NCBI GenBank assembly: GCA_002501655.1
Contig: DANY01000029.1
Location: 1 to 64,000 of the forward strand
Length of the DNA stretch: 64,000 nucleotides
Direction of reading: 5' to 3'
Origin: Methanoculleus sp. UBA303
GTDB taxonomy: Archaea; Halobacteriota; Methanomicrobia; Methanomicrobiales; Methanoculleaceae
Part shown: in pieces, positions 1 to 8,835 of the stretch
Numbering within the stretch: the first letter of the stretch is position 1
Layout of the letters: every line of letters starts with the position of its first letter
The notes under the pieces: generated by a model
The model's database searches: none
Told to the model about the DNA's origin: nothing
Seen by the model: only the letters and a program-made list of their open reading frames with translations
Position numbers and translations under genes: made by a program

Positions 1-52
1 GATGCAGCGACCACCGAGATCTGCGCTTACCCTACACGACGCTCTTCCGATC
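1..52. other. Illumina sequencing adapter left on the contig end
   Basis: The bases read as a slightly corrupted TruSeq P5/universal adapter: CGACCACCGAGATCT at 7-21, then CCCTACACGACGCTCTTCC at 30-48, ending GATC. The forward reading frame across it gives ALTLHDALPI, a peptide widely seen as an adapter translation in databases. This is not biological sequence, and anything predicted across it is an artefact. The contig starts at about base 53. Confidence 0.97.
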
Positions 53-128
53 CCATCGGAGACCCCATCCCAGTGCCCCGGATTGCATGCAAGCGGGAAC
101 ACCGGGATGGGATCTCAGATGACCAGTT
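53..128. repeat. Imperfect 38-bp-arm inverted repeat
   Basis: The arms meet near TTGCATGC (83-90). Reading 53-90 against the reverse complement of the following 38 bases gives about 30 matches of 38, and most differences are C/T, so G-U pairs would form in RNA. It lies about 30 bp downstream of the phoU-like stop codon, so it could fold at the end of that transcript. It also directly abuts adapter sequence, so a read or assembly chimera is possible. Confidence 0.6.
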
Positions 129-156
129 GTTTCGTAGGGCACTACTCTGCCCCGCG

Positions 157-1164
157 TCAGGGCTCCCCGGCGATGAGCCGGTTGATCGTGCACTTGGAGA
201 TCTCTTTGGAGCACTCCCCGAGCCTTCGTATGCTCTCCACAATGCTGCCGGCCGCAAGCGCCACGCTGCCGGACTGCAGGGGAATACTGCGGGCGATCGC
301 ATCGCACCTGGCAGCGAGCCCGGTGATTGACCGGATGTTTGCGTCGGCACCACGGATGTCTCTCTCAATCATTGCAGAGATGCTGGCATCAAATATAGTG
401 AGGGCTTCTGCGCTCACAGACTCGAGATCCCCGAACAGATCCGGGTTTAGATCCGAATCCAGCAGCGGGAGAATGGTTGTCGCGGTATTGACAGCGTGAT
501 CGCCGATGCGCTCGATGATCCTGCTGACCAGGGCGTAACAGGCTGCATCGGCAACGGTCACCTGCATGCGCCTTGCAAGGTTTCCGTCGTTCTGGATGAG
601 GTGGTACTGCCGGGCGATCAGCCAGTGGAGACGGTCCAGTTCTCTATCACGTGCGGTAGCATCCTTGGCCAGCGCCCGGCTCTTCATCTTCAGCGCGCTG
701 ATGATATCCTCATGCATCCCCCGTGCGAGGATGTGCATGCGCCGAAGCGTACTCTCGAAGGTCATCTCCGCCGGGTTGATGAGATCCCTGATGGTGATGG
801 TGGTGTCATTCTCTTCTGTTACCTCCTGCCCGATCACCATCCGGGTGAAGTCCAGCACCACCATCCGCATCCGGGGAGGTATCCTCCCCGGCGCGGTGAT
901 CGTCACAGCCGTGTAGCCCATGATGTAGGCGCCGACCAGACACCGGAAGAAGAACTCAGGGTCGCCGATCGCACTCGCATCGAATATCTTCACCCGCTGC
1001 ACTGCCTCACCCGTGATCTTCGGAGTGATGAGGAGGGTGCCGTCGCTCTGCGCAATCAGCCCCAGAGGGTCATTCTTCCTGATGTTGAGAGATCTCGCCC
1101 ACTCTTTGGGGAGCGAGACGACATACGACGAACCGCCGGTTATCTGAACCTTCCGAATCTCCAT
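157..1164 (-). CDS. PhoU-family phosphate uptake regulator with N-terminal AbrB-like domain
   Basis: The protein is 335 aa. Residues 1-45 (MEIRKVQITGGSSYVVSLPK) are an AbrB/SpoVT-like swapped-hairpin DNA-binding domain. The rest is all-helical with two PhoU-like bundles, containing the typical segments ARRMQVTVADAACYALVSR and ERIGDHAVNTAT. Archaeal fusions of this type are thought to act as regulators of phosphate transport, and no pst genes are visible here. The start is chosen because AGGTG lies 6 nt upstream of the ATG at 1164; an ATG two codons earlier (1170) sits too close to it. The frame stays open upstream to 1695, but that part resembles no protein. Confidence 0.88.
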   Translation of the reverse strand: MEIRKVQITGGSSYVVSLPKEWARSLNIRKNDPLGLIAQSDGTLLITPKITGEAVQRVKIFDASAIGDPEFFFRCLVGAYIMGYTAVTITAPGRIPPRMRMVVLDFTRMVIGQEVTEENDTTITIRDLINPAEMTFESTLRRMHILARGMHEDIISALKMKSRALAKDATARDRELDRLHWLIARQYHLIQNDGNLARRMQVTVADAACYALVSRIIERIGDHAVNTATTILPLLDSDLNPDLFGDLESVSAEALTIFDASISAMIERDIRGADANIRSITGLAARCDAIARSIPLQSGSVALAAGSIVESIRRLGECSKEISKCTINRLIAGEP

Positions 1165-2013
1165 AGCCATCACCTGTGCCGGAGCCCTGGGCATAAGGCA
1201 ATGCAAAGATTGCCCCATCCCACCATATAAACATAGCCGCACTGTGAGACCCCGGAGATACCTGGAATTTCCGGTTTTGCCCTGTAATATTCCGGCGGGT
1301 TCTCTCCGCTGTGGCTGCCTGGGGATGTATGCTCGCCACCCTCTTCTGGGTCCACTGGTTACCGGGACGCCGGGTCCGGGAGCATCAGGTTGCATGGAGC
1401 GGCTACCGTGAACTCCGGGAGATCCAGTGGGCCAGGCAAAAGCGATCGCAGGATGATGCAGGTGCAGGGTTCTGCGCGGGTTCATCGCTCCCTCCGGGTG
1501 CAGGGGGAGCGGAACGATGCGGTACTGCAGCCATCGAAAGGAAGACCGGGTCTGCCGACCAGTCTTCGGGCGCCTTGTACCCGGAGTGAAGAGGCCGGGG
1601 CGGGGTGGGGGGAACCCCTCCGCACCCTTCGGGCGTTCTAACGACTGCCGGAAAGTTCGTCGGGATCCAAAGACCTTCGAGCGCACTCCCACCACGACCA
1701 GAACAGGGTTTCAACGGGCCTGGTGGAGATGAACTGGCATGACAGCACAGGCAGAGTGCGCGCCGTCGAGCCTGTGGACCTGTCTCAGTTGAGGAGGGGT
1801 GAAACTTCTCTGGTAACCGGACGGCAGAAGAGATGCCACACTGTGTGCGGTTTAGAGAGAAGAGGATACACGAAAAGACGACGTCAAGGGGGGAAGTGTC
1901 TTGCGCGGATCCAAATCTCTCTGGATGTATTTACTCGATATAAGTATTTAATTATTTTCATTTGTAAAAACTGTAAAATAAAGGTTTTGGCCGGTTGTCC
2001 GGGCGTTCACGGA
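1165..2013. other. 850-bp gap without a recognisable gene
   Basis: No frame here gives a protein-like translation. The middle (1300-1900) is GC-rich. A sharply AT-rich block at about 1925-1985 holds TATA-like stretches (GATATAAG at 1937-1944 on the plus strand, ACTTATATC on the minus strand) and T tracts on the minus strand just after the sulfurtransferase stop, which could terminate that transcript. A leftward noncoding transcript or a very long phoU leader would fit. I looked for RNase P and SRP RNA signatures and could not support either. Confidence 0.5.
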
Positions 2014-2973
2014 TTACCGTGCAGGAGCCGCCTCTGCTTTATGTTCTCGCGGTAGAGGCCCCTCTATGACTGGATTATCCGGATGCGTGACCCACTCGGT
2101 GAACGATCCCTCATAGATCCGGACATTGGGATAGAGGTAGAGCCACTTGAAGAGGACAAACTCGTTTGTGGCTTCCCGGCCGGTCCCGCATGAGCAGATG
2201 ACGGTCCGGCTCCGGTCGACGCCGTGCTCTTCCAGGATCATGTCGAGGTCGTCGTTCGATTTGAGCAGCGCCGGATTCGCATCGTCCATCAGGTCTCTCC
2301 AGGGCAGGCTGATAGCGCCGGGGATGTGCCCGGCCTTCCGCCAGGGCCCATGTCCCTCGTAGAACTTTGCCGGGCGTGCATCGAGCACGATCACGTTATC
2401 GTTGTCTTTGACCTGCAAAAACTCCTCATAGCCGATTGGATAGTCGTCATGAACCTCCACGGTGAAGTTGGATGGCTCGACGGCTGGGTATTCCTGCGAG
2501 AGTTCCCGATTTTCGCTCTTCCATGTATCAAGCCCCCCATCAAGGATGTATACCCTGTCATGGCCGTATTTCGCCAGCGTATAGGTCATCATCGTCTGCG
2601 CAAGCCCGTCACCCCGGCCGGAGAATGCGCCTTTACCGGTATAGACGACGACCGGGGAGCCGGCTTCAAGCCCTATGCGCCGGAACGACTCCTGCAGGCA
2701 GGCAGTCGGACCATACGACGTTGGGAAGCCGTGGTAGGGTACCCGCAGGACTCCCTCGTTTAGGTAGACGGCGCCGGGGATGTGCTCACGGATGTAGTCG
2801 TGCACATCCGGCTGAGTATCAAGGACCGTCAGGTTGTCATCGTGCAGGTGGTCAGCCAGCCAATCTGTGGTCACCAGTCTGACTCTCCCGTCACCACGGG
2901 GATACGGGGCATTCTCCCGGTCACTACTCGCCTGCAGGTGCTCTTTACCACGGGGGGTAAGCATCTCCTCCAT
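2014..2973 (-). CDS. Two-domain sulfurtransferase (rhodanese family)
   Basis: The 319-aa protein has two rhodanese folds. The N-terminal domain (about 30-165) has the LDTQPDVHDYIREHIPGA and YILDGGLDTW signatures but no cysteine in its active-site loop. The C-terminal domain carries the loop CSCGTGREA near residue 267, where the second Cys is the expected persulfide carrier; this loop resembles that of thiosulfate sulfurtransferases. It presumably moves sulfane sulfur from thiosulfate or mercaptopyruvate to a cytosolic acceptor. The start at 2973 has a strong GAGGTGA 5 nt upstream, so the longer reading to 3120 is rejected. It is flanked by gaps, with no operon partner. Confidence 0.9.
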   Translation of the reverse strand: MEEMLTPRGKEHLQASSDRENAPYPRGDGRVRLVTTDWLADHLHDDNLTVLDTQPDVHDYIREHIPGAVYLNEGVLRVPYHGFPTSYGPTACLQESFRRIGLEAGSPVVVYTGKGAFSGRGDGLAQTMMTYTLAKYGHDRVYILDGGLDTWKSENRELSQEYPAVEPSNFTVEVHDDYPIGYEEFLQVKDNDNVIVLDARPAKFYEGHGPWRKAGHIPGAISLPWRDLMDDANPALLKSNDDLDMILEEHGVDRSRTVICSCGTGREATNEFVLFKWLYLYPNVRIYEGSFTEWVTHPDNPVIEGPLPREHKAEAAPAR

Positions 2974-3202
2974 TTCAGTCACCTCGTACTGGATCTCACT
3001 TCGGATAGTGGCCCGGGGTTCACTCCGAGCTTGAGATCCCATATACCTTCTGCAGGATCCGATGGAGTGCGGGAGGGGCCTGATTGCAGCGCGGTGAGCG
3101 CACATCAATGCATTCGCCATTGCCGCTGTCGGAGAGGTGCCCCGTTATACGCGGATGCCCGCACCCTCCTGGCTTGCGATGAGGAGGGGACCTCTGCAGG
3201 GG

Positions 3203-3877
3203 TCACGCGAGAGGACTCTCCGGACTGATATCGATGCTCTCACCCGGCGAGAGGACCATGACCCGCATCGATGTCGTCCGCTCGATAGCCTGCTTAAAGT
3301 TCTGGACATCCTGCCGGATGGCAGGGAAGGTGTCGTAGTGCATCGGGACCACGAGCGGCGCTCCGACGTACCGGGCCGCGACCATCGCCTCGTCGGGCCC
3401 CATCGTGAAGCGCCCGCCGACGGGGAGAAGCGCCACGTCTGGCCGATAGAGGTCCCGGATAATCTGCATATCTGAGAAGAGCGCCGTATCACCGGCATGG
3501 TAGACGCTGGTGCCGTCTATCGTGATGACAAACCCGGCGGCGACGCCGCCGTAGAAGCCCATACCCTCGTCCTCCAGCCACGAGGAGTGAAGAGCGGGCG
3601 TCATTGTAAACCGGACACCGTCGATGGTGATGCTGCCGCCGATGTTCATCGGTTCTGCAGGAACACCCTTCGATGCCAGGTACTTCGCCACTTCGTTGAT
3701 GGCGACCGTCTTCTTCTTCAACCGCGCAGTCATGCCCAGGTGGTCCGCATGGGCATGCGTTACAGCAACGATATCGGGCTCTATTGGGAGCGAGCCTTCC
3801 GGGATGAAGGGGTCGATGAGGACTGTCCGCGATCCAACGAGCGAGAAACATGCATGGCCAAGCCAGGTCAACCGCAT
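3203..3877 (-). CDS. Metal-dependent hydrolase, metallo-beta-lactamase fold (UPF0173-like)
   Basis: This 224-aa protein begins MRLTWLGHACFSLVG, the hallmark of the UPF0173/UlaG-like group, and carries the metal motif THAHADHLG (HxHxDH) near residue 40, a distal YHAGDTALFSD aspartate and a late PMHYDTFP histidine. The length matches the family. Members are predicted Zn or Mn hydrolases whose substrate is mostly unknown. A TATA-like TTTTTTAAAC lies at about 3900-3908 on the minus strand, roughly 25 bp before the ATG, suggesting a leaderless mRNA. It is a single gene transcribed toward the sulfurtransferase. Confidence 0.88.
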   Translation of the reverse strand: MRLTWLGHACFSLVGSRTVLIDPFIPEGSLPIEPDIVAVTHAHADHLGMTARLKKKTVAINEVAKYLASKGVPAEPMNIGGSITIDGVRFTMTPALHSSWLEDEGMGFYGGVAAGFVITIDGTSVYHAGDTALFSDMQIIRDLYRPDVALLPVGGRFTMGPDEAMVAARYVGAPLVVPMHYDTFPAIRQDVQNFKQAIERTTSMRVMVLSPGESIDISPESPLA

Positions 3878-3941
3878 GGAGAAGAGATCGGCTTGCTGTT
3901 TAAAAAATGTTCAGTTAAATTGCAGAGGGTGGACAGGGGGT

Positions 3942-4550
3942 TCAGAACTCCCCCATATCGATCGCTTCGGCCATATCGATGGCCTCGGAGAGGCCGTCGT
4001 TGACGACACCGCGCGTCATCTGTTCAGAGAGATCACGGTCTTCCATCACATCTCTTATCCGTTCCAGATACGGATCCAGGGTGGTGTCCCTCTGCTGTTC
4101 GATCACATGGCGGTACTCACGAAGTGTGGAGGGACTCACATCAAGTTCCTCACTGATCTCCTTCATGGTCTTCCCGGAATCAAGAAGCTCAGTCATCATC
4201 TCGCGATCAAACGGCATCTTGAAGTCGAGTTCCCTGAAGAGTTTGAGGCGGACCCGGGCACGTGCCACGGTCTTGCTCAATTTCTCGTCGCCGAGAGCCC
4301 TCGCTATCTCTGTATCGTTTTTGCCGTCGTAGTACGCAACTACGAGTTTTGCGAGCTGCCGCGGGGCGAGTTTGGTCTTGAAATACCCCTGATCGAGGAC
4401 CTCCCGCATGATCAGGGCAATCTCGCGCTCAACAGCGTCGCGATCCCGGAGTGTACCGTGAACCTTCCTCATCGGCTCAACGATCGTCTTCTTGTTCGTG
4501 ATGGTCGTGAACAGCTCAAGGAGCTGCTGCTTGCGGGTATCTTCTGCCAT
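3942..4550 (-). CDS. Helix-turn-helix protein, possible transcriptional regulator
   Basis: The 202-aa soluble helical protein contains two HTH-like stretches: NDTEIARALGDEKLSKTVAR near the middle and KTMKEISEELDVSPSTLREY further on. It resembles archaeal proteins annotated as conditioned-medium-induced protein 4-like, whose role is not established. The C-terminus has a near repeat (AIDMAEAIDMGEF). The start at 4550 (MAEDTRKQQ) gives a conserved-looking N-terminus; a longer reading from 4598 is possible but begins with atypical residues. A TATA box at about 4614-4621 (minus) fits this start with a leader of about 40 nt. It is divergent from glyS. Confidence 0.7.
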   Translation of the reverse strand: MAEDTRKQQLLELFTTITNKKTIVEPMRKVHGTLRDRDAVEREIALIMREVLDQGYFKTKLAPRQLAKLVVAYYDGKNDTEIARALGDEKLSKTVARARVRLKLFRELDFKMPFDREMMTELLDSGKTMKEISEELDVSPSTLREYRHVIEQQRDTTLDPYLERIRDVMEDRDLSEQMTRGVVNDGLSEAIDMAEAIDMGEF

Positions 4551-4858
4551 GTCCGTATCTCTCTCTTCTATATTCCACCGTCCGGCTTTGGAGGTCATCC
4601 ATGATGATCTCCAATATATATAGCTTATCCCCCAACCGGGGCGTAACGTTCCCTACATTACAACTGCTAACATTTAAAACTTGCCATATAAACCGTTGGA
4701 AGAGATTGATCGTTTTCCGGGATGTAACAATATCTTTCGAGATATTGCCGGCCGTGAAAAAAAGTTCTCCTATACAGCCTGTTTTCGAAGAGTTTTGATC
4801 TCCCGCGAGAGGAGAACCATTCTTTATTAGCACCGGCGCTCAAATGTACTGCAAGACT
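4551..4858. promoter_or_regulatory. AT-rich divergent promoter region with UUCG hairpin
   Basis: This 308-bp spacer separates the minus-strand HTH gene from glyS. It has a minus-strand TATA (CTATATAT, about 4614-4621), plus-strand TATA-like sites (CATTTAAAAC near 4667 and CATATAAACC near 4684) and TTCTTTATTAG at 4820-4830 just before glyS. At 4728-4747 the sequence CAATATCT-TTCG-AGATATTG forms a perfect 8-bp stem closed by a TTCG tetraloop. Such a fold is unusually stable for RNA, so a small transcript or long glyS leader starting near 4712 is possible. Confidence 0.6.
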
Positions 4859-6589
4859 ATGGCCGAGACGAGCGATATTTACGAAAAAGTCATGGAAGTA
4901 GCCAGAAGACGTGGTTTTGTCTGGCCTTCATCCGAGATATACGGGTCGATCGCCGGTTTTATCGATTATGGGCCGCTCGGGGCGATGATGAAGAGGAATA
5001 TCGAGAACCTCTGGCGATCGTTCTACGTCTTCCAGGAAGGCTATTACGAGATCGAATGCCCCACCGTCGGAAACGAGGCAATCTTCGTCGCATCCGGTCA
5101 CGTGAAAGAGTTTGCCGACAAAATGGTGCAATGCCCGCACTGCGGCGAATACCTCCGCGCCGACCATGTCGCAGCAGAGAACGGCATCGAGAATGCCGGC
5201 ACGCTCTCGTCGGGGGCGCTCCAGGCAGTGCTCTGCGAACTGCCCTGCCCTGCATGCAAGGAGCACCTGGGTGAAGCGGGTGTCTTTGCGTTCAACCTGA
5301 TGTTTGAGACCACCATCGGCCCGGGGTCGCAACGGAAGGGCTATCTGCGCCCCGAGACCGCCCAGGGCATCTTCACCGACTTCCCCCGGCTCCTGCGCTT
5401 CTACCGGGACAAACTCCCCTTCGGCGCTGTCCAGATAGGAAAATCCTACCGGAACGAGATCTCCCCCCGCCAGGGCATGATCCGGCTGCGGGAGTTCTCG
5501 CAGGCAGAGGCCGAGATCTTTGTCCACCCCGACGAGAAGGACCATCCCGCCTTCCACCGCTATGCGGACTACGCAGCGCCCCTCCTCACCATCGCGCGGC
5601 AGATCGACAACCAGGAACCGGCCGGAATCACGATGCGTGCCGCCGTGGATGAGGGCCTGATCGCAAACGAGTACGTGGCCTACTACATCGCGCTCACGCA
5701 CCAGATTTTAACCGCCATCGGCGTGGATCCGGCGAAACTCCGGTTCCGCCAGCACCTGACCGACGAGCGGGCACACTACGCGGCCGACTGCTGGGACGCC
5801 GAGGTCTTCTCCGGCCGGTTCGGGTGGGTCGAGATCGTCGGCATCGCCGACCGCACCAACTACGACCTGCGCTCGCACGCCGGGCACTCCGGCACCTCGA
5901 TGACGGTCTTCGTGCCCTACGATGAGCCGAAGCGGGTTATGAAACGGCGGATTGTGGCCGACATGGGCGTGCTCGGCCCCCGGTTCCGCGGCAGGGCGAA
6001 GGCGGTCGCGGACGCTCTGGCCGCTTCGGACCCGGGAGAGGGTGGCGCGCGGATCACCCTTGACGGCGAGGAGATCTTCATCCCCGCAGATCTCTACCAG
6101 GTCCGGGAGGAGGAAGTAGAGATCCGCGGCGAAGAGGTGATGCCCCATGTCATCGAGCCGTCATACGGCATTGACCGGATGATCTACGTCGCACTTGAGC
6201 ACAGTTACGCTGAGGAGGAGGTCGACGGCGAGATGAGAAAGGTGCTCCGGCTCCCGCCGGCGATATCACCGGTCCAGGCCGCTGTCTTCCCGCTGATGAA
6301 CCGGGATGGCCTCGATGCAATCGCGCAGACGATCGCGGAGAGGCTCACCCGGTGCCGCATCCTCGCCCAGTATGACGACTCCGGCGCCATCGGCAGACGT
6401 TATCGGAGGCAGGATGAGATCGGGACACCCTTTGCCGTCACCGTCGACTACGATACGCTTGAGGACAACACCGTGACCGTCAGGGACCGTGACAGCATGG
6501 AGCAGGTCCGCATACCGGTCGAGCGGCTGCCGGAGGTCCTCTCGGCACTCATCTCCGGGGCCATCACGTTCCATGAACTCAGGGCATGA
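4859..6589 (+). CDS. glyS: Glycyl-tRNA synthetase, archaeal/eukaryal dimeric type
   Basis: The 576-aa class II synthetase charges tRNA-Gly. The N-terminus DIYEKVMEVARRRGFVWPS and GSIAGFIDYGPLGAMMKRN is diagnostic. A zinc-binding insertion follows (CPHCGEYL, CPACKEHLG), then motif 2 (SYRNEISPRQGMIRLREFSQ) and motif 3 (PSYGIDRMIY), and a C-terminal anticodon-binding domain (QYDDSGAIGRRYRRQDEIG). The ATG at 4859 is preferred over 4844 because the TATA box at 4820-4830 would place transcription start at about 4852. The stop overlaps the hef start (ATGA), implying co-transcription with the repair helicase. Confidence 0.97.
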   Translation: MAETSDIYEKVMEVARRRGFVWPSSEIYGSIAGFIDYGPLGAMMKRNIENLWRSFYVFQEGYYEIECPTVGNEAIFVASGHVKEFADKMVQCPHCGEYLRADHVAAENGIENAGTLSSGALQAVLCELPCPACKEHLGEAGVFAFNLMFETTIGPGSQRKGYLRPETAQGIFTDFPRLLRFYRDKLPFGAVQIGKSYRNEISPRQGMIRLREFSQAEAEIFVHPDEKDHPAFHRYADYAAPLLTIARQIDNQEPAGITMRAAVDEGLIANEYVAYYIALTHQILTAIGVDPAKLRFRQHLTDERAHYAADCWDAEVFSGRFGWVEIVGIADRTNYDLRSHAGHSGTSMTVFVPYDEPKRVMKRRIVADMGVLGPRFRGRAKAVADALAASDPGEGGARITLDGEEIFIPADLYQVREEEVEIRGEEVMPHVIEPSYGIDRMIYVALEHSYAEEEVDGEMRKVLRLPPAISPVQAAVFPLMNRDGLDAIAQTIAERLTRCRILAQYDDSGAIGRRYRRQDEIGTPFAVTVDYDTLEDNTVTVRDRDSMEQVRIPVERLPEVLSALISGAITFHELRA

Positions 6590-8835
6590 CCTACGTCTCC
6601 CACCCGCTGATCCGGCCGGAGAGCATCGAAGAGCGGCGGTACCAACTCTCCATTACGCTCCGGGCGCTTGATGCGAACACGATGGTCGTCCTCCCGACCG
6701 GCCTCGGGAAGACGGCTGTCGCGCTCCTTGTCGCGGCGTCCCGCCTCTACTCTCACCCGGGGAGAGTGCTGATGCTTGCGCCTACAAAACCCCTTGTCGA
6801 GCAGCATCTCCGTTTCTTCAGGCAGTTCCTGCTCTCCCGGAACGGCTCTGAGCCACAGGAGTCCGATTTTGCCATGTTCACCGGAGACACTCCGCCGGAT
6901 GAACGGGCCAGAGCCTGGGAGGCGTGCCGGATCTGTTTCGCCACCCCACAGGTGATCAAGAACGACTGCCTGGCAGGGAGGTACAGCCTCGCCGACGTCG
7001 TGCTGCTGGTCGTGGACGAGTGCCACCGGGCGGTGGGGAACTACGCGTATGTCTTCCTTGCCCAGCACTACTGCACCACTGCAAACGACCCCCTGCTCCT
7101 CGCTATGACCGCTTCCCCCGGAGGGGACCAGGCGAAGGTGCAGGATGTCTGCAACAACCTTCACATCGAGGCGATCGAGACACGGGTGGAGACCGACGAG
7201 GATGTCCTCCCCTACATCCACGAGCGCGATATCCAGTATGTCGATGTCTACCTGCCTGAAGAACTGCAGGCAGCGCTCCTTGCCCTCCGCGGACTCGTAG
7301 AGTCACGCCTCACCAGGCTCGCGAGCCTCAACTTCCGGGTCCCTAAGCCAGATAAACTCTCGATGAAGGCGCTCAATGGCTTGAACGCCCAGATCCAGCA
7401 GCGTATACGGACACGGGACCCCTCGGCTTTCATCGCGGCATCCCTGCACGCCGAGTGCATGAAACTCCGCCATGCCATAACGCTCGTCGAGACGCAAGGA
7501 AGCGAGGCGCTCAAACTCTACCTGGCCCGGCTCGGCGCTGAAGGGGCCTCGAGCACAGGGAGCAAGGCGAGCAAGCGCCTCGTCGGCGATCCCGTCTACC
7601 AGCACCTCGTCGAGGTCTCCGGCGGCTGGAAGGAGGAACTCCACCCCAAGGTCGCGATCGTCCTCGAACTGGTGCGGGCACAACTTGCAGCGCACCCGGA
7701 GAGCCGGATCATCGTCTTTGCCACCTACCGCGACACCGTCCAGACGCTTGTCGACGCGCTCTCCGAGAGCGGCATCGCCTGCGAGCGGTTCGTCGGCCAG
7801 GCTTCCCGGGATGCGGAACGGGGGCTTACGCAGAAAGAGCAGATCGCGAGCCTCGCCCGATTCCGGGAGGGGGAGTTCAGGTGTCTGGTCGCGACATCGG
7901 TAGGCGAGGAGGGGCTTGATGTTCCCTCGACGGATATGGTGATCTTTTATGAGGCCGTCCCCTCGGAGATCAGGAGCATCCAGCGGAAGGGGAGGACCGG
8001 AAGGAGCGGCAGCGGCACGATCGTCGTGCTGGTGACGAAAGGCACATCCGACGAGGCGTTCCGGTACGTGAGCCAGACCCGGGAGCGGGCGATGGTGACG
8101 GGGATCAAGAGCATGAGCACCGCGCCGGAATTCGCCCTGCCCCCGCCCATCCCGGCCGCCACAAAACAGATAGACTTCCTTGCGTTTGCTCCCCCGGGAC
8201 CGGCGATCACCGTAGATGATCGGGAGACGTCGTCACGGGTCGTCGAGCGCCTGCACGAACTCGGGGCATCGATCGCGCTACAGCGCCTTGAGTTCGGCGA
8301 CTATGCCATCGGCGACCGTATCCTTGTTGAGCGCAAGACCTCCCACGACTTCATGAGCACCCTGGTGGAACGGGACCTCTTCGGGCAGATCAGGGCTATG
8401 GCCGACGCGGTGCCGCGGCCGGTCCTGATCATCGAGGGGGAAGAGGACCTCTATGAGGTGCGCAATATCCACCCGAACGCCGTGAGAGGCACGCTTGCTG
8501 CTATCACGGTGGATATGGGCGTGACACTGATACGCACGAGAGATGCGGACGACACCGCCGAGATGCTCTACGTCCTCGCACAGCGTGAGGGGAGTGAGCG
8601 GGGAGAGCGGAAGGTGCACCCAAAGAAATCCTATCGTTCGGTCCGCGAAGAACAGGAGTATGCGCTCGCCGCGTTCCCAAACATCGGTCTCCGGAGTGCA
8701 CGGCTTCTCCTCGAACACTTCGGATCGCTCAAGGCAATCATCGATGCCGACGTGGAGGACCTGGCATCCGTGCACGGGATCGGGGAGAAGACCGCACGCA
8801 GCATATGGGACCTTGCCCGCAGACCTTACCGCTGA
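6586..8835 (+). CDS. hef: Hef-type DEAH helicase with C-terminal ERCC4/XPF nuclease
   Basis: The 749-aa protein is the archaeal counterpart of FANCM/XPF and acts on stalled replication forks. Helicase domain 1 has Walker A PTGLGKT (37-43), the DECH box (144-147) and TASPGG. Helicase domain 2 ends with the arginine-finger motif (IQRKGRTGRSGSG, about 465-477). The nuclease domain starts near residue 543 (TVDDRETSSRVVERL) and carries LEFGDYAIGDRILVERKTSHD, including the catalytic ERKxxxD. Two helix-hairpin-helix motifs close the protein (GLRSARLLLEHFGS, VHGIGEKTARSIWD). All catalytic residues are intact. It overlaps glyS by 4 bp and runs 10 bp into the convergent p27-like gene. Confidence 0.96.
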   Translation: MTYVSHPLIRPESIEERRYQLSITLRALDANTMVVLPTGLGKTAVALLVAASRLYSHPGRVLMLAPTKPLVEQHLRFFRQFLLSRNGSEPQESDFAMFTGDTPPDERARAWEACRICFATPQVIKNDCLAGRYSLADVVLLVVDECHRAVGNYAYVFLAQHYCTTANDPLLLAMTASPGGDQAKVQDVCNNLHIEAIETRVETDEDVLPYIHERDIQYVDVYLPEELQAALLALRGLVESRLTRLASLNFRVPKPDKLSMKALNGLNAQIQQRIRTRDPSAFIAASLHAECMKLRHAITLVETQGSEALKLYLARLGAEGASSTGSKASKRLVGDPVYQHLVEVSGGWKEELHPKVAIVLELVRAQLAAHPESRIIVFATYRDTVQTLVDALSESGIACERFVGQASRDAERGLTQKEQIASLARFREGEFRCLVATSVGEEGLDVPSTDMVIFYEAVPSEIRSIQRKGRTGRSGSGTIVVLVTKGTSDEAFRYVSQTRERAMVTGIKSMSTAPEFALPPPIPAATKQIDFLAFAPPGPAITVDDRETSSRVVERLHELGASIALQRLEFGDYAIGDRILVERKTSHDFMSTLVERDLFGQIRAMADAVPRPVLIIEGEEDLYEVRNIHPNAVRGTLAAITVDMGVTLIRTRDADDTAEMLYVLAQREGSERGERKVHPKKSYRSVREEQEYALAAFPNIGLRSARLLLEHFGSLKAIIDADVEDLASVHGIGEKTARSIWDLARRPYR

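Noticed and set aside
1165-1695. N-terminal extension of the phoU-like frame by about 175 codons
   Set aside because: The frame is open only because the sequence is GC-rich. The extension is Pro/Arg-rich without family resemblance, and a good SD marks the start at 1164.
1300-1900. RNase P RNA or SRP RNA in the 1.2-2.0 kb gap
   Set aside because: Segments such as GGAAAGTTCG and GGTAACCGG are reminiscent of conserved cores, but the remaining conserved blocks could not be found on either strand.
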